A stretch of 64,000 nt of DNA, from positions 1 through 64,000 of the forward strand of contig CABUXT010000001.1 of NCBI GenBank assembly GCA_902495705.1, read 5' to 3'. This document shows, piece after piece, positions 51,723-60,005 of this stretch. The notes below the pieces were generated by a model. That model saw only the letters and a list, made by a program, of their open reading frames with translations, made no database searches and was not told where the DNA came from. Both the position numbers and the translations under genes were made by a program. This stretch comes from an uncultured cyanobacterium. Its GTDB lineage: Bacteria > Cyanobacteriota > Vampirovibrionia > Gastranaerophilales > Gastranaerophilaceae. Every line of letters begins with the position of its first letter. Position 1 is the first letter of the stretch.

Positions 51723-53594
51723 CTACTTCGCGGAAATTCCTTTTTCTGCAAAATATAATCTAAAGTAAAAACAAGCTACGTGTTGGATTGAATCCACTCT
51801 AATCCACTGTCTTGTCGCTTTGAACCTGATTCCGCCTTTGGATTTTTCAGGGTTTTTGTGAGCATAGTTGTTTTTGTCACTGTTAAATAACAACATTTGT
51901 GACAGCGCAGTTTTTCTGCAATATTCCAAAATCATTTGGGCTTTTTCTTCCATACCAAGTTTTTTCGCCAAATAATATGCACCAACCAAGCCTTCTGAGC
52001 GCGAACCGTCAGGATAGAAGTGGTCACCGTAGTTGTAATAATAGCCGCCTTCATAATCAATATATGGAGAATCATCCTTTGTATACGTGTGCTCCATCAT
52101 AGTTTGAGCATCACCAAGGACAAAATTTATATAATTTTCTTTTCTAAATTCAGGATTTGTTGCCCATTCTTCTATCGCCTGCATTAACCACGCATCAGAT
52201 GGAAGTGCCGTGAATAAATCAGCATAAATCTTTGGTCTTTCATCAACAATCCAATCAAGCGCCAAACGCCCTTTTTCCAAGACTTCTTTTGTTAGGTCAT
52301 CATCTTCTTTAAAATAATTAGCGACCAAACCTAACCCCAACAAGGCTTCCCCAGGGTAATAGAAAGAGAATGTGTCTCGGCGTTCTTCATCGGTCATATC
52401 AACAAGCGGTTGACCGTTTTGGAATTTTGGGTGAATATAATAACCTAAAATTTCGCCTGTTTTATAAATCCGAGACAGCAAATGTCTTGTGTACATTTTG
52501 ATATATTCATCATAAGACTTGTCGTTGGTTTCATTGCGGTATTTCATCATTGCAACAAGAATCATGCCAGTACCGCCAAGTTTTGCTTTCTTATTATAAA
52601 AAATATAGCCTGCTGTTTTGCCGTTGTAGTCGTGTTCTTTGGTTAAAGTAACGCTGAAATCTAAACCTTTTTTCGCACCATCTAAATATTTTTTATCACC
52701 TGTTAATTGATATGCCCTGATTAGAGTAACAATACCGCCACAGTGTCTCAAATCGTTGTAATAAAGGTTATCTGCAGGGCGTTCTGGATGCTCATGGTCG
52801 ACGTAATTGTCCTCTTTTGCATCATAATAATATAAGAATTGCCCGTTTTCTTTTTGGTATTTTAATGTCCAATCCGCACCTGCTAAAGCTTGATTTTTAA
52901 TCTCTTCAGGAGAATATTCATATAAAACATTTCCGCGATACAAAGGTAAAACTTCATCACGATAGGTTACAAAGGTGTGACTTTTTATTAAATAACATTC
53001 GTGAGAAGTTTTTCGCAAAATTGCAATGCGCTCAGAAATACGATTTGTCATATCTTTTATATAAGTTTTTCGCAAAATAGTATTAAATGCCAAGGATAGA
53101 GTCATTTGGCTAAACACCCACGCATCAGTCGGCATATATAAATACGCATTATTCTGCAAAATCACTTTTATTCCTGTAATCCCCGGTTCAAAACGAGAGT
53201 CGGTAAACTTATCTTTTACGATTTTGCCAATATCAACAGGAGTCTGTTCTGTGACATATTCAAGCATAATTCTGCATTTTTCGCTATTTTTTATATCAAA
53301 ATTTCCAAAAGTTTTGTATCCTCTCAGCTTTTCAATATCACGGTTTATTGTATCTTCAAGATTAGCCCTGCAAGAACCCCACCTGATTGGCGAATTAAAT
53401 TCCTGAAACAATGAGATATAAACAAAAGTTTGCCCTTTTACAAAATCAATAATTCCGCCAAGTTCCAAATCTTTTATTGAAACTTTTCCGCCTGTTAATA
53501 ATGCCACACGCACTCGATTTAGCAACTCTTTTACACTTGAAAAATCTTTTTTAAAAAAATCTCTCTCTTTGTTATTTTGTACCGAAAAATCCAT
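51723..53594 (-). CDS. Hypothetical protein: AMMECR1-like domain plus alpha/alpha-toroid-like domain
   Basis: A 623-residue protein without signal peptide. Residues about 25-190 loosely resemble an AMMECR1 domain: TFVYISLFQEFNSPIRWGSC in place of the R-G-C-I-G strand, DSRFEPG, and IKVILQNNAYLYMPTDAW. Residues about 230-620 look like an alpha/alpha toroid of the six-hairpin glycosidase kind, with repeated aromatic-rich helices (WTLKYQKENGQFLYYYDAKE, DLRHCGGIVTLIRAYQLTGD, YPGEALLGLGLVANYF). A carbohydrate or modified-protein substrate is plausible, but no catalytic pair is assigned. GGTGG lies 6 nt before the ATG. Confidence 0.6.
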   Translation of the reverse strand: MDFSVQNNKERDFFKKDFSSVKELLNRVRVALLTGGKVSIKDLELGGIIDFVKGQTFVYISLFQEFNSPIRWGSCRANLEDTINRDIEKLRGYKTFGNFDIKNSEKCRIMLEYVTEQTPVDIGKIVKDKFTDSRFEPGITGIKVILQNNAYLYMPTDAWVFSQMTLSLAFNTILRKTYIKDMTNRISERIAILRKTSHECYLIKSHTFVTYRDEVLPLYRGNVLYEYSPEEIKNQALAGADWTLKYQKENGQFLYYYDAKEDNYVDHEHPERPADNLYYNDLRHCGGIVTLIRAYQLTGDKKYLDGAKKGLDFSVTLTKEHDYNGKTAGYIFYNKKAKLGGTGMILVAMMKYRNETNDKSYDEYIKMYTRHLLSRIYKTGEILGYYIHPKFQNGQPLVDMTDEERRDTFSFYYPGEALLGLGLVANYFKEDDDLTKEVLEKGRLALDWIVDERPKIYADLFTALPSDAWLMQAIEEWATNPEFRKENYINFVLGDAQTMMEHTYTKDDSPYIDYEGGYYYNYGDHFYPDGSRSEGLVGAYYLAKKLGMEEKAQMILEYCRKTALSQMLLFNSDKNNYAHKNPEKSKGGIRFKATRQWIRVDSIQHVACFYFRLYFAEKGISAK

Positions 53595-53742
53595 AATTTA
53601 CCACCATAAATAAAATAATACTCATTCTAACATCAATAGCCGAAAAACCACCCATCTTTTTAGTTGATTTTAAATATTAACAAACGTAACGATTTTGCCC
53701 CTATGTGTTTGATATGCTACTTTGTAAGAGAAAGGAAAGGTT

Positions 53743-54618
53743 ATGAAGAATATTATAATTTACACAGATAAAAAATCTTCCGCTATTGCTGATGTTGTTT
53801 CAAACATTGAAGACTCTAACGTTAGATTGGAAGATGCTGCGAATATAAAAGATTACGAAACTTTGAACCCCGGAGTTATCATCGTGGAAAGCGTTCCGAA
53901 TATCAAAGATGTACTTATGGTTACAAAGTTCAAATTTCCGATTTTGTTCATCGGAGAGACTTTCAAAGGTGCAACAGTTCGTGCAGTTGCATTTGATTAC
54001 ATCAAAACTCCTGTTGATAACCAAGAGTTGATTGTACGTGTTAAAAACATGTTGAAAATCAAAGAATTGAGAGACAAATTAAAAACTCTTTCTACAACCG
54101 ATGAATTAACAGGATTACATAACAGAAGATACTTGTTAGAACGTATGGAACAAGAAATTTCTCGTGCTAAACGTTATTCAACACCATTATCTTTGTTATT
54201 ATTTGATTTAGACTTTTTCAAAGTTGTAAACGATATCTATGGTTATGAATGGGGAGATGTTTTACTTCGTTCTATCGCTGATAAATTAAAACAATTAATC
54301 AGAAAAGAAGATATCATTACTCGTTATGGCGATGAAGAATTTATCGTAGTTCTTCCAAACACATCAGAAGATAACGCATTTTTATTTGCTGAAAGATTCC
54401 GTAAAGATATTGAAAAAATGGAATTTATTCCTGCAGGCGAAGAAGAACGCCACCCTATCACAATTTCAGGTGGTATTGCAACATTCCCTTGCTTACCTGA
54501 CACGGAAGAAGATGCAAATACAATCATCAGATACGCAGAACACGCATTATACAATGCTAAAAAACGCGGTAAAAACAAAATTGTACAGTTCTCACATTTA
54601 AATCTTGGTGAGGGCTAA
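53743..54618 (+). CDS. Receiver-like/GGDEF protein with altered signature (PleD-like)
   Basis: A 291-residue protein. Residues 1-110 resemble a response-regulator receiver, with the conserved Lys88 in FDYIKTPVD, but the phospho-acceptor Asp position holds Glu49 (VIIVES), a change that can mimic phosphorylation. The GGDEF domain has FDLDFFK at 154-160 and the inhibitory-site motif RKED at 187-190, but the signature reads GDEEF at 196-200 instead of GGDEF or GGEEF. It could still make cyclic di-GMP, or act only as a GTP or c-di-GMP sensor. AAAGGAAAGG precedes the ATG and a terminator follows. Confidence 0.85.
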   Translation: MKNIIIYTDKKSSAIADVVSNIEDSNVRLEDAANIKDYETLNPGVIIVESVPNIKDVLMVTKFKFPILFIGETFKGATVRAVAFDYIKTPVDNQELIVRVKNMLKIKELRDKLKTLSTTDELTGLHNRRYLLERMEQEISRAKRYSTPLSLLLFDLDFFKVVNDIYGYEWGDVLLRSIADKLKQLIRKEDIITRYGDEEFIVVLPNTSEDNAFLFAERFRKDIEKMEFIPAGEEERHPITISGGIATFPCLPDTEEDANTIIRYAEHALYNAKKRGKNKIVQFSHLNLGEG

Positions 54619-54686
54619 CCACACATCCTATCTAGGATGGAACAAAAATCCTTTCTGAACACTTACATAGTGTAAATCTGGTTAAT

Positions 54687-54716
54687 AGGCGGTAACATCA
54701 CTACCGCCTTTTGTTT
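54687..54716 (+). terminator. Rho-independent terminator of the GGDEF gene
   Basis: AGGCGGTA pairs with TACCGCCT across 7 nt, followed by TTTGTTTT. Confidence 0.85.
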
Positions 54717-54868
54717 TACGAAATATTTAGGAAAGTCGGCATAGCAATGCCAAAACAAAAGGTCTATGTCACCCTGAACTTGTTTCAGGGTGACAACATT
54801 GATAGATTATGAATAGGAAAAATAGCCTGCCATCTTGCCATCCAGCCTTCCTGCCCTCCGACCAATAC
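54717..54868. repeat. Short palindromic repeats
   Basis: A GTCGGCATAGCAATGCC unit at about 54732-54750 and a perfect hairpin GTCACCCTGAA/TTCAGGGTGAC at 54769-54795, then a fragment of the long palindrome (ATTGATAGATTATGAATAGG). Confidence 0.65.
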
Positions 54869-55621
54869 CTACTTCTTAATCTTAAAATCCTTCACAACTC
54901 GTTTGAAATATTCAGAATCGGACTTGGCATAATGGGCGCAGGCAATACCATTAAACTTCGTCGTTCCTGTAAAATTACAATATTTATTCAAATCAGAGTA
55001 TTGAGTCTCGGCATCTCCCATTGTTCTCAGTTCTCCATCCCTGAACTCAAAAGTAAACAAATCATACCCAAAAACATTTGGCGGATTTTTGTACCCATTG
55101 ATATCCACATGCACCCAAACACCTTGACTTGCATTTTCAACAATAATCAAAGTTCCGTCTTTTAACAAAAATTGTCCATCATCCAAAATTGAAATCTTTT
55201 TATCTTCTGAACTGCCATTTGTGCCATCCATTCCTGTATAAGCAGTACCGGCTGAACCTTTACATTTTTCACCATAAAATCCGCAATCAGATGTCCCTGT
55301 GAAATAATTCATATAAGTTTTGTAAAAAGTTCTTGTCGGATAATCTTTCGGATTAAGCGAAACATCATCTGCTTCCATGTGTTTAAATGCCTGCTGAACA
55401 AGGGAATATGACCTCAAAAATTGCGAACGCAACTTTTGGGCTTTTAAATTAGTCATTAATGTCGGAATCGTCATCGCAGCAACAACACCGATAATCCCTA
55501 GCGTGATTAACACCTCCGCTAATGTAAAACCAATTCGCGCATTGGCTGGTAGCGAATTTACGTGCGTAGCACCTTCTGCCAACGTAAATCCTAGCCTATT
55601 TCTTTTAAATAAATTTTTCAT
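54869..55621 (-). CDS. Prepilin-like protein with duplicated processing motif
   Basis: A 250-residue prepilin. Unusually, the motif GFTLAE occurs twice: RLGFTLAE at about residues 9-16 and RIGFTLAE 20 residues later. Only the second copy is followed by the hydrophobic helix (VLITLGIIGVVAAMTIPTL) needed for membrane insertion and assembly. The 60-nt inserted unit carries an inverted repeat AATTCGC/GCGAATT. The globular part has a Cys pair and the shared motif DINGYKNPPNVFGYDLFTF. AGGAGG lies 6 nt before the ATG at 55621; the longer frame has none. It is divergent from the small regulator gene at 55735. Confidence 0.85.
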   Translation of the reverse strand: MKNLFKRNRLGFTLAEGATHVNSLPANARIGFTLAEVLITLGIIGVVAAMTIPTLMTNLKAQKLRSQFLRSYSLVQQAFKHMEADDVSLNPKDYPTRTFYKTYMNYFTGTSDCGFYGEKCKGSAGTAYTGMDGTNGSSEDKKISILDDGQFLLKDGTLIIVENASQGVWVHVDINGYKNPPNVFGYDLFTFEFRDGELRTMGDAETQYSDLNKYCNFTGTTKFNGIACAHYAKSDSEYFKRVVKDFKIKK

Positions 55622-55699
55622 TTTTCCTCCTAAATTCTTTTTACATATTATTGCATATTTCAATATTATATCGAATTATTAAATATTAGAATACATTAT

Positions 55700-55727
55700 T
55701 TGAATTATATTCGCGATAAATTATACT
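55700..55727 (+). promoter_or_regulatory. Promoter giving a predicted leaderless mRNA (gene at 55735)
   Basis: TTGAAT at 55700-55705, a 16-nt spacer and TATACT at 55722-55727, then 7 nt to the ATG at 55735. Confidence 0.55.
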
Positions 55728-55734
55728 CATTGGT

Positions 55735-55959
55735 ATGAACATCACGGATTGGAACAATGATGAAATTATGCGTCTTGTAATGGCAAAAGGGCACATTACG
55801 CAAAAAATGCTGTTAGAAGACCTGAAAAAAGAAAATGGTGAAAAAATACCCCAAAGCACGTTTTCTTGCAAAATCCGACGCAACGCATTAAAACTTGAAG
55901 AATTTCAAAAAATTTGCAAAATTTGCGGCTATTCCATCAAACTGGAACGTAATTTGTAA
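55735..55959 (+). CDS. Small helix-turn-helix-like regulator, paralogue of the gene at 60914
   Basis: A 74-residue protein. ITQKMLLEDL...IPQSTFSCKIRRNALKLEE reads as a helix-turn-helix of the XRE-like kind, and the C-terminal FQKICKICGYSIKLE matches MKMICKILGYRIYID in the gene at 60914. Both genes lie divergently next to a prepilin gene and directly before a translation gene. It may regulate the prepilin gene from the shared 113-bp gap (inference). Followed by prfA after 29 bp. Confidence 0.75.
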   Translation: MNITDWNNDEIMRLVMAKGHITQKMLLEDLKKENGEKIPQSTFSCKIRRNALKLEEFQKICKICGYSIKLERNL

Positions 55960-55982
55960 AAAAATCATGTTCTTGTTATTAT
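55954..55982 (+). promoter_or_regulatory. Promoter giving a predicted leaderless prfA mRNA
   Basis: TTGTAA at 55954-55959, a 17-nt spacer and TATTAT at 55977-55982, then 6 nt to the ATG at 55989. It overlaps the end of the regulator gene. Confidence 0.55.
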
Positions 55983-55988
55983 CTACGT

Positions 55989-57071
55989 ATGAAAGATATG
56001 TTAGATAAAATTCTTCAAATTGAGAAGAAATATAAAGAATTAGGCGAGACATTGTCAGACCCTGCCGTAATTCAGGATTACAACAAGTTTAGAGACCTGT
56101 CTAAACAAAGAAAATCTATGGAAGAAACCGTAAACCTTTATTACGAATGGAAAAAGACAACAGAAGCCATTGAAGATGCAAAACAAATGTTGCATGAAGA
56201 AAAAGACGAAGAAATGCGTCAATTTTTGAAAGCCGAAATGGAAGAAAACGAGGCAAAAATTCCTGAATATGAAGAAAGAATGAAAGTTTTGTTACTTCCT
56301 CGTGACCCAATGGATGATAAAGATATTATGCTTGAAATCCGTGGCGGAGCCGGTGGAGATGAGGCAAACATCTTTGCAGGCGATTTGATGCGTATGTATT
56401 TGAGATATGCTGACAAAATGGGTTGGCAAACTCAAATTTTGAGCAAAACCGATTGCGAAGCAGGCGGTGTTTCGGAAGTTATCATCTCAATGAAAGGTGA
56501 CAGCATTTATTCAAGACTAAAATACGAATCAGGAGTTCACAGAGTTCAAAGAGTTCCGGCAACCGAATCTCAAGGTCGTGTTCACACATCAACTGCAACC
56601 GTTGCAGTTATGCCACAGGTTGATGATGTTGAAGTTAATTTGAATATGAACGATGTTGAAATCACAACAGCAAGGTCAGGCGGTGCCGGCGGTCAAAACG
56701 TAAACAAAGTTGAAACCGCAGCCAGAGTTTTCCACAAACCTACAGGAATTATGATTTTCTGTACGGAAGAACGTTCTCAATTGCAAAACAAAGAACGTGC
56801 TTTGGAAATCTTGAAAGCTAAACTTTATGATATGGAAGTTCAGAAACAAACAAAGGAAATCACAGACCTTAGACGTTCTCAAGTAGGTTCAGGCGACAGG
56901 TCAGAACGTATCAGAACATATAACTTCCCTCAAGGCAGATTAACAGACCACAGATTGAACCACAATTTGAACGTGTGGACTGTTATTGATGGCGAATTGG
57001 ACGAACTTATTGATTTGTTGGTTGAATATGACCAAAAATTGAAGTTGGAAAAATTGGCTCAAGTCGGATAA
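55989..57071 (+). CDS. prfA: Peptide chain release factor 1
   Basis: Ends translation at UAA and UAG codons. The 360 residues match RF1. Visible are GGAGGDEANIFAGDL, the RF1-type stop-codon recognition region VQRVPATESQGRVHTSTAT and the catalytic GGQ loop in GGAGGQNVNKVETAARV. No Shine-Dalgarno sequence precedes the ATG; a promoter lies 6 nt upstream. The rnpM gene follows after 9 bp, so prfA occupies the place that nusA has in many genomes. Confidence 0.96.
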   Translation: MKDMLDKILQIEKKYKELGETLSDPAVIQDYNKFRDLSKQRKSMEETVNLYYEWKKTTEAIEDAKQMLHEEKDEEMRQFLKAEMEENEAKIPEYEERMKVLLLPRDPMDDKDIMLEIRGGAGGDEANIFAGDLMRMYLRYADKMGWQTQILSKTDCEAGGVSEVIISMKGDSIYSRLKYESGVHRVQRVPATESQGRVHTSTATVAVMPQVDDVEVNLNMNDVEITTARSGGAGGQNVNKVETAARVFHKPTGIMIFCTEERSQLQNKERALEILKAKLYDMEVQKQTKEITDLRRSQVGSGDRSERIRTYNFPQGRLTDHRLNHNLNVWTVIDGELDELIDLLVEYDQKLKLEKLAQVG

Positions 57072-57080
57072 GAGGTACAA

Positions 57081-57335
57081 GTGACAGAAAGACGTTGTAT
57101 CGGTTGTTGGCAGGTTAAAGACAGAAAAGATTTGATAAAAATCACTGCCGAGCACGAAAGCAAAAATATTGTCATTAACCCTGATTCCAAGACATTTGGC
57201 AGAGCGGTATATCTTTGTTATAATAAATCTTGCATAGAATCCGCTTTTAAAAAAGGTAAATTGGGTAAGCACCTGAAAGCGAACCTACCAAACGAATTGA
57301 AAGGACAGTTACTAGATGAGTTACGAAACAGTTAG
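57081..57335 (+). CDS. rnpM: YlxR/RnpM family RNA-binding protein
   Basis: An 84-residue protein of the DUF448 family; the Bacillus member modulates RNase P. The typical start RRCIGCWQVKDRKDLIKI, the middle NPDSKTFGRAVYLCYNKSC and the basic end KKGKLGKHLKANLP are present. Four Cys residues may bind metal. The start is GTG with AGAGG 6 nt upstream. Its end overlaps infB by 20 nt; the rnpM-infB pair is conserved. Confidence 0.9.
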   Translation: MTERRCIGCWQVKDRKDLIKITAEHESKNIVINPDSKTFGRAVYLCYNKSCIESAFKKGKLGKHLKANLPNELKGQLLDELRNS

Positions 57336-59856
57336 AATAAGTGAGTTGGCAAAAGAACTTGGACTTACCAGTAAGGAAGTCGTAGAAAAGTTCGCACAAA
57401 TGGGTATAACCGGAAAGACTCATTCAAGCACTGTTACATTAGACCAAATTAAAAGATTAAAGGACTTTATCGCAAACGGCGGAGTAAAGAAAACAACTAA
57501 GCCAAAAGCTTTTGTTGTAAAAAAAGCTAAAGCTCCGGAACCTGCTGTTGAAGAAAAGAAAGAAACAAAACCGGTTGAAAAGAAACCTTTAATTGAAAAA
57601 GTCCCAAGAATCGAAAAGGTCGAAAGACCAAAAGTTGAGGTTGTAAAACCTGTAAGTCGTTTGGAAATTGTTCGTCGTGCACCTAAAAAACCTCCTGTAA
57701 CAGAGGGTTCTCGTCCTGAAAGACCTGAACGCGGTGGCAAAAGACCGTTTAATAAAGATGATAAAAAATTCGGACCACGAGGAGAAAGACCAACCGGCGA
57801 AAGAAAATTTGCAAAAGGTGAAAGACCGACAGGTGAAGGTAAAGATTTTGCAGGCAAAAAACCACTACAACGCAGAATTATCCCTCAAGAAATTTACGAA
57901 AACAAATCAGGAACACCTAACAGTAATTCTAAACGTCGCACTGACGGAAAGAAAAAGGAAAAAGATTTCAATTCTAAAAAAGAAGAACAAGAAAGAATTT
58001 CACTAGAAAAAGCAGCTGCTCAACACCACAAAAAGAAAGTTCAAAAAGTTGAGGAAGTTGAAGAAGTAAAACAAATCGTTGTAAATCAGGCAATGACTAT
58101 TTCTGAATTGTCTGAAAAAATCAAAAGAACTCCTGCCGAAATCGTTAAATTCTTGATGTTGAACGGTGTTATGGCAACAGTAAACCAACTTATTGATGTT
58201 GATGTTATCAAAAAAGTTTGTGCCGAATACGGACTTGAAGTTCTTGAAGAAGATTTGGATGCATACATTGAACAAGAGCTTGAAAAAGAAGAAAAAGCAA
58301 AAGCTTTATCAGAAGTTGACAAGAAATTATTGAAGAAAAGAGCTCCTGTAATCAGTATTATGGGTCACGTTGACCACGGTAAAACAACATTACTTGATAG
58401 TATCAGAGCATCAAAACACAAAATTGTAGCAACAGAGGTTGGCGGTATCACACAGTCAATCGGTGCTTACACAGTATATTTGGATAACGATAAAGAAAGA
58501 AAAATCGTATTCTTAGATACTCCTGGTCACGAGGCATTTACAGAAATGAGAGCTCGTGGTGCGAAAGCTACTGATATTGCGATTTTGGTTGTAGCAGCAG
58601 ATGATGGTATCATGCCGCAAACAATTGAGGCTATTAACCACGCAAAAGCTGCCGAAATTCCAATCATCGTTGCAGTGAACAAAATTGATAAACCGGGAGC
58701 AAACCCTGATAGAGTATTGCAACAATTGACAGAACACGGACTTGTTCCTGAAGATTGGGGCGGTGATACAATCACAGTTAAGGTTTCAGCATTGCAAGGT
58801 ACAGGTATTGATGAATTGTTAGAATATATCTTGCTTGTTGCTGATGTTCAAGATTTGAAAGCTAACCCTAAAGCTGAGGCATCAGGTGTTGTTATTGAGG
58901 CTAACTTAGATAAAGGTAAAGGTCCTGTTGCAACATTGCTTGTACAAAACGGAACATTAAGAGCAGGTAATTGTATCGTAGTTGGTACAGCTTGCGGTAG
59001 AGTTCGTGCATTGCTATCAGATAGCGGTGAAAGAATCCAAAAAGCCGAACCGTCAACACCGGTTGAGGTATTAGGTTTGTCAGAAGTTCCTCAAGCAGGT
59101 GACCATTTTGAAGTTGTTAAAAACGAAAAAGAAATGAAATCAATTGTTGCGGAAAGAAAAGAAAAAGAACGTGACAAGAGATTAGAGGCAATGTTACCTG
59201 CACACATCAGACGTGAATCTGTTGCAGGCGATGAAGATATTCCTCAATTGAACTTGATTATCAAAGCAAATACTCACGGTGCTGCTGAGGCTGTAGCACA
59301 AGCTATTGCAGGTGTTGAGTCTAAAGAAATCACAACAAAAATCATCCACGTTGGTGTCGGTGATATTTCAGAGGCCGATGTTATGTTGGCATCTGCATCA
59401 AATGCGTTGATTTTAGGTTTCACAGTAAAAGAAGACTCAAACGCAATGGCATCAGCTGAGCGCGAAGGCGTAACAATCAAGAAATACGATATCATTTACC
59501 AATTGTTAGAAGATATTGAAAAAACATTGTTATCACTTCTTGAACCGGAAGTTAAGGAAGTTGAACTTGGTAAGGCTGAAGTTCGTCAAGTATTCACAAT
59601 CGGTAAGACTAACAAGATTGCAGGATGTTATGTTACAGAAGGTAAGATTGTTCGTTCTAAAGATGCTGTATTGTTCCGTGACGGTCAAGAAATCTTCCGT
59701 GGAGCAATTGACCAGTTGAAACGTTTCAAAGACGACGTAAAAGAAGTTGCACAAGGATTTGAATGTGGTATTTCATTTAGCAAATTCAACGATATCCAAG
59801 TTGGTGATATTATTGAAGTTTCAACAAAAGAAGAAGTTGAAAGAAAAAGCTTGTAA
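57316..59856 (+). CDS. infB: Translation initiation factor IF-2
   Basis: The GTPase that brings initiator tRNA to the ribosome. The 846 residues hold an N-terminal IF2N domain (VRISELAKELGLTSKEVVEK), a long Lys/Arg/Glu/Pro-rich linker with ERPTGER-type repeats, a second IF2N domain, then the G domain with GHVDHGKTTL at about 350, DTPGHEAF and NKIDKP. The C-terminal domains II-IV are complete (GKTNKIAGCYVTEGKI). Overlaps rnpM by 20 nt. A hairpin repeat follows the stop codon. Confidence 0.97.
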   Translation: MSYETVRISELAKELGLTSKEVVEKFAQMGITGKTHSSTVTLDQIKRLKDFIANGGVKKTTKPKAFVVKKAKAPEPAVEEKKETKPVEKKPLIEKVPRIEKVERPKVEVVKPVSRLEIVRRAPKKPPVTEGSRPERPERGGKRPFNKDDKKFGPRGERPTGERKFAKGERPTGEGKDFAGKKPLQRRIIPQEIYENKSGTPNSNSKRRTDGKKKEKDFNSKKEEQERISLEKAAAQHHKKKVQKVEEVEEVKQIVVNQAMTISELSEKIKRTPAEIVKFLMLNGVMATVNQLIDVDVIKKVCAEYGLEVLEEDLDAYIEQELEKEEKAKALSEVDKKLLKKRAPVISIMGHVDHGKTTLLDSIRASKHKIVATEVGGITQSIGAYTVYLDNDKERKIVFLDTPGHEAFTEMRARGAKATDIAILVVAADDGIMPQTIEAINHAKAAEIPIIVAVNKIDKPGANPDRVLQQLTEHGLVPEDWGGDTITVKVSALQGTGIDELLEYILLVADVQDLKANPKAEASGVVIEANLDKGKGPVATLLVQNGTLRAGNCIVVGTACGRVRALLSDSGERIQKAEPSTPVEVLGLSEVPQAGDHFEVVKNEKEMKSIVAERKEKERDKRLEAMLPAHIRRESVAGDEDIPQLNLIIKANTHGAAEAVAQAIAGVESKEITTKIIHVGVGDISEADVMLASASNALILGFTVKEDSNAMASAEREGVTIKKYDIIYQLLEDIEKTLLSLLEPEVKEVELGKAEVRQVFTIGKTNKIAGCYVTEGKIVRSKDAVLFRDGQEIFRGAIDQLKRFKDDVKEVAQGFECGISFSKFNDIQVGDIIEVSTKEEVERKSL

Positions 59857-59864
59857 GTTTTTAC

Positions 59865-60000
59865 AGGTGGGCTGGTGAGCCCACCCTACTTTTATCTTAA
59901 ATAACAGTGTTTAATTAGAGATGCTGGAACAAGTTCAGCATGACATAGACTTATTTGCTTTTAATTTGAAATAAAATATGTAGGGAGCCCACCTGTAAAA
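59865..60000. repeat. Hairpin repeats after infB
   Basis: A GTGGGCT/AGCCCAC hairpin at 59865-59885 followed by CTACTTTTAT, which may act as the infB terminator, then a CTGGAACAAGTTCAG palindrome at about 59915-59943 and half a GTGGGCT unit near 59982-59996. Confidence 0.6.
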
Positions 60001-60005
60001 ATAAA

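Noticed and set aside
57420..57857. Minus-strand ORF of 145 codons inside infB
   Set aside because: Antisense to the low-complexity linker of IF-2; composition explains the open frame.
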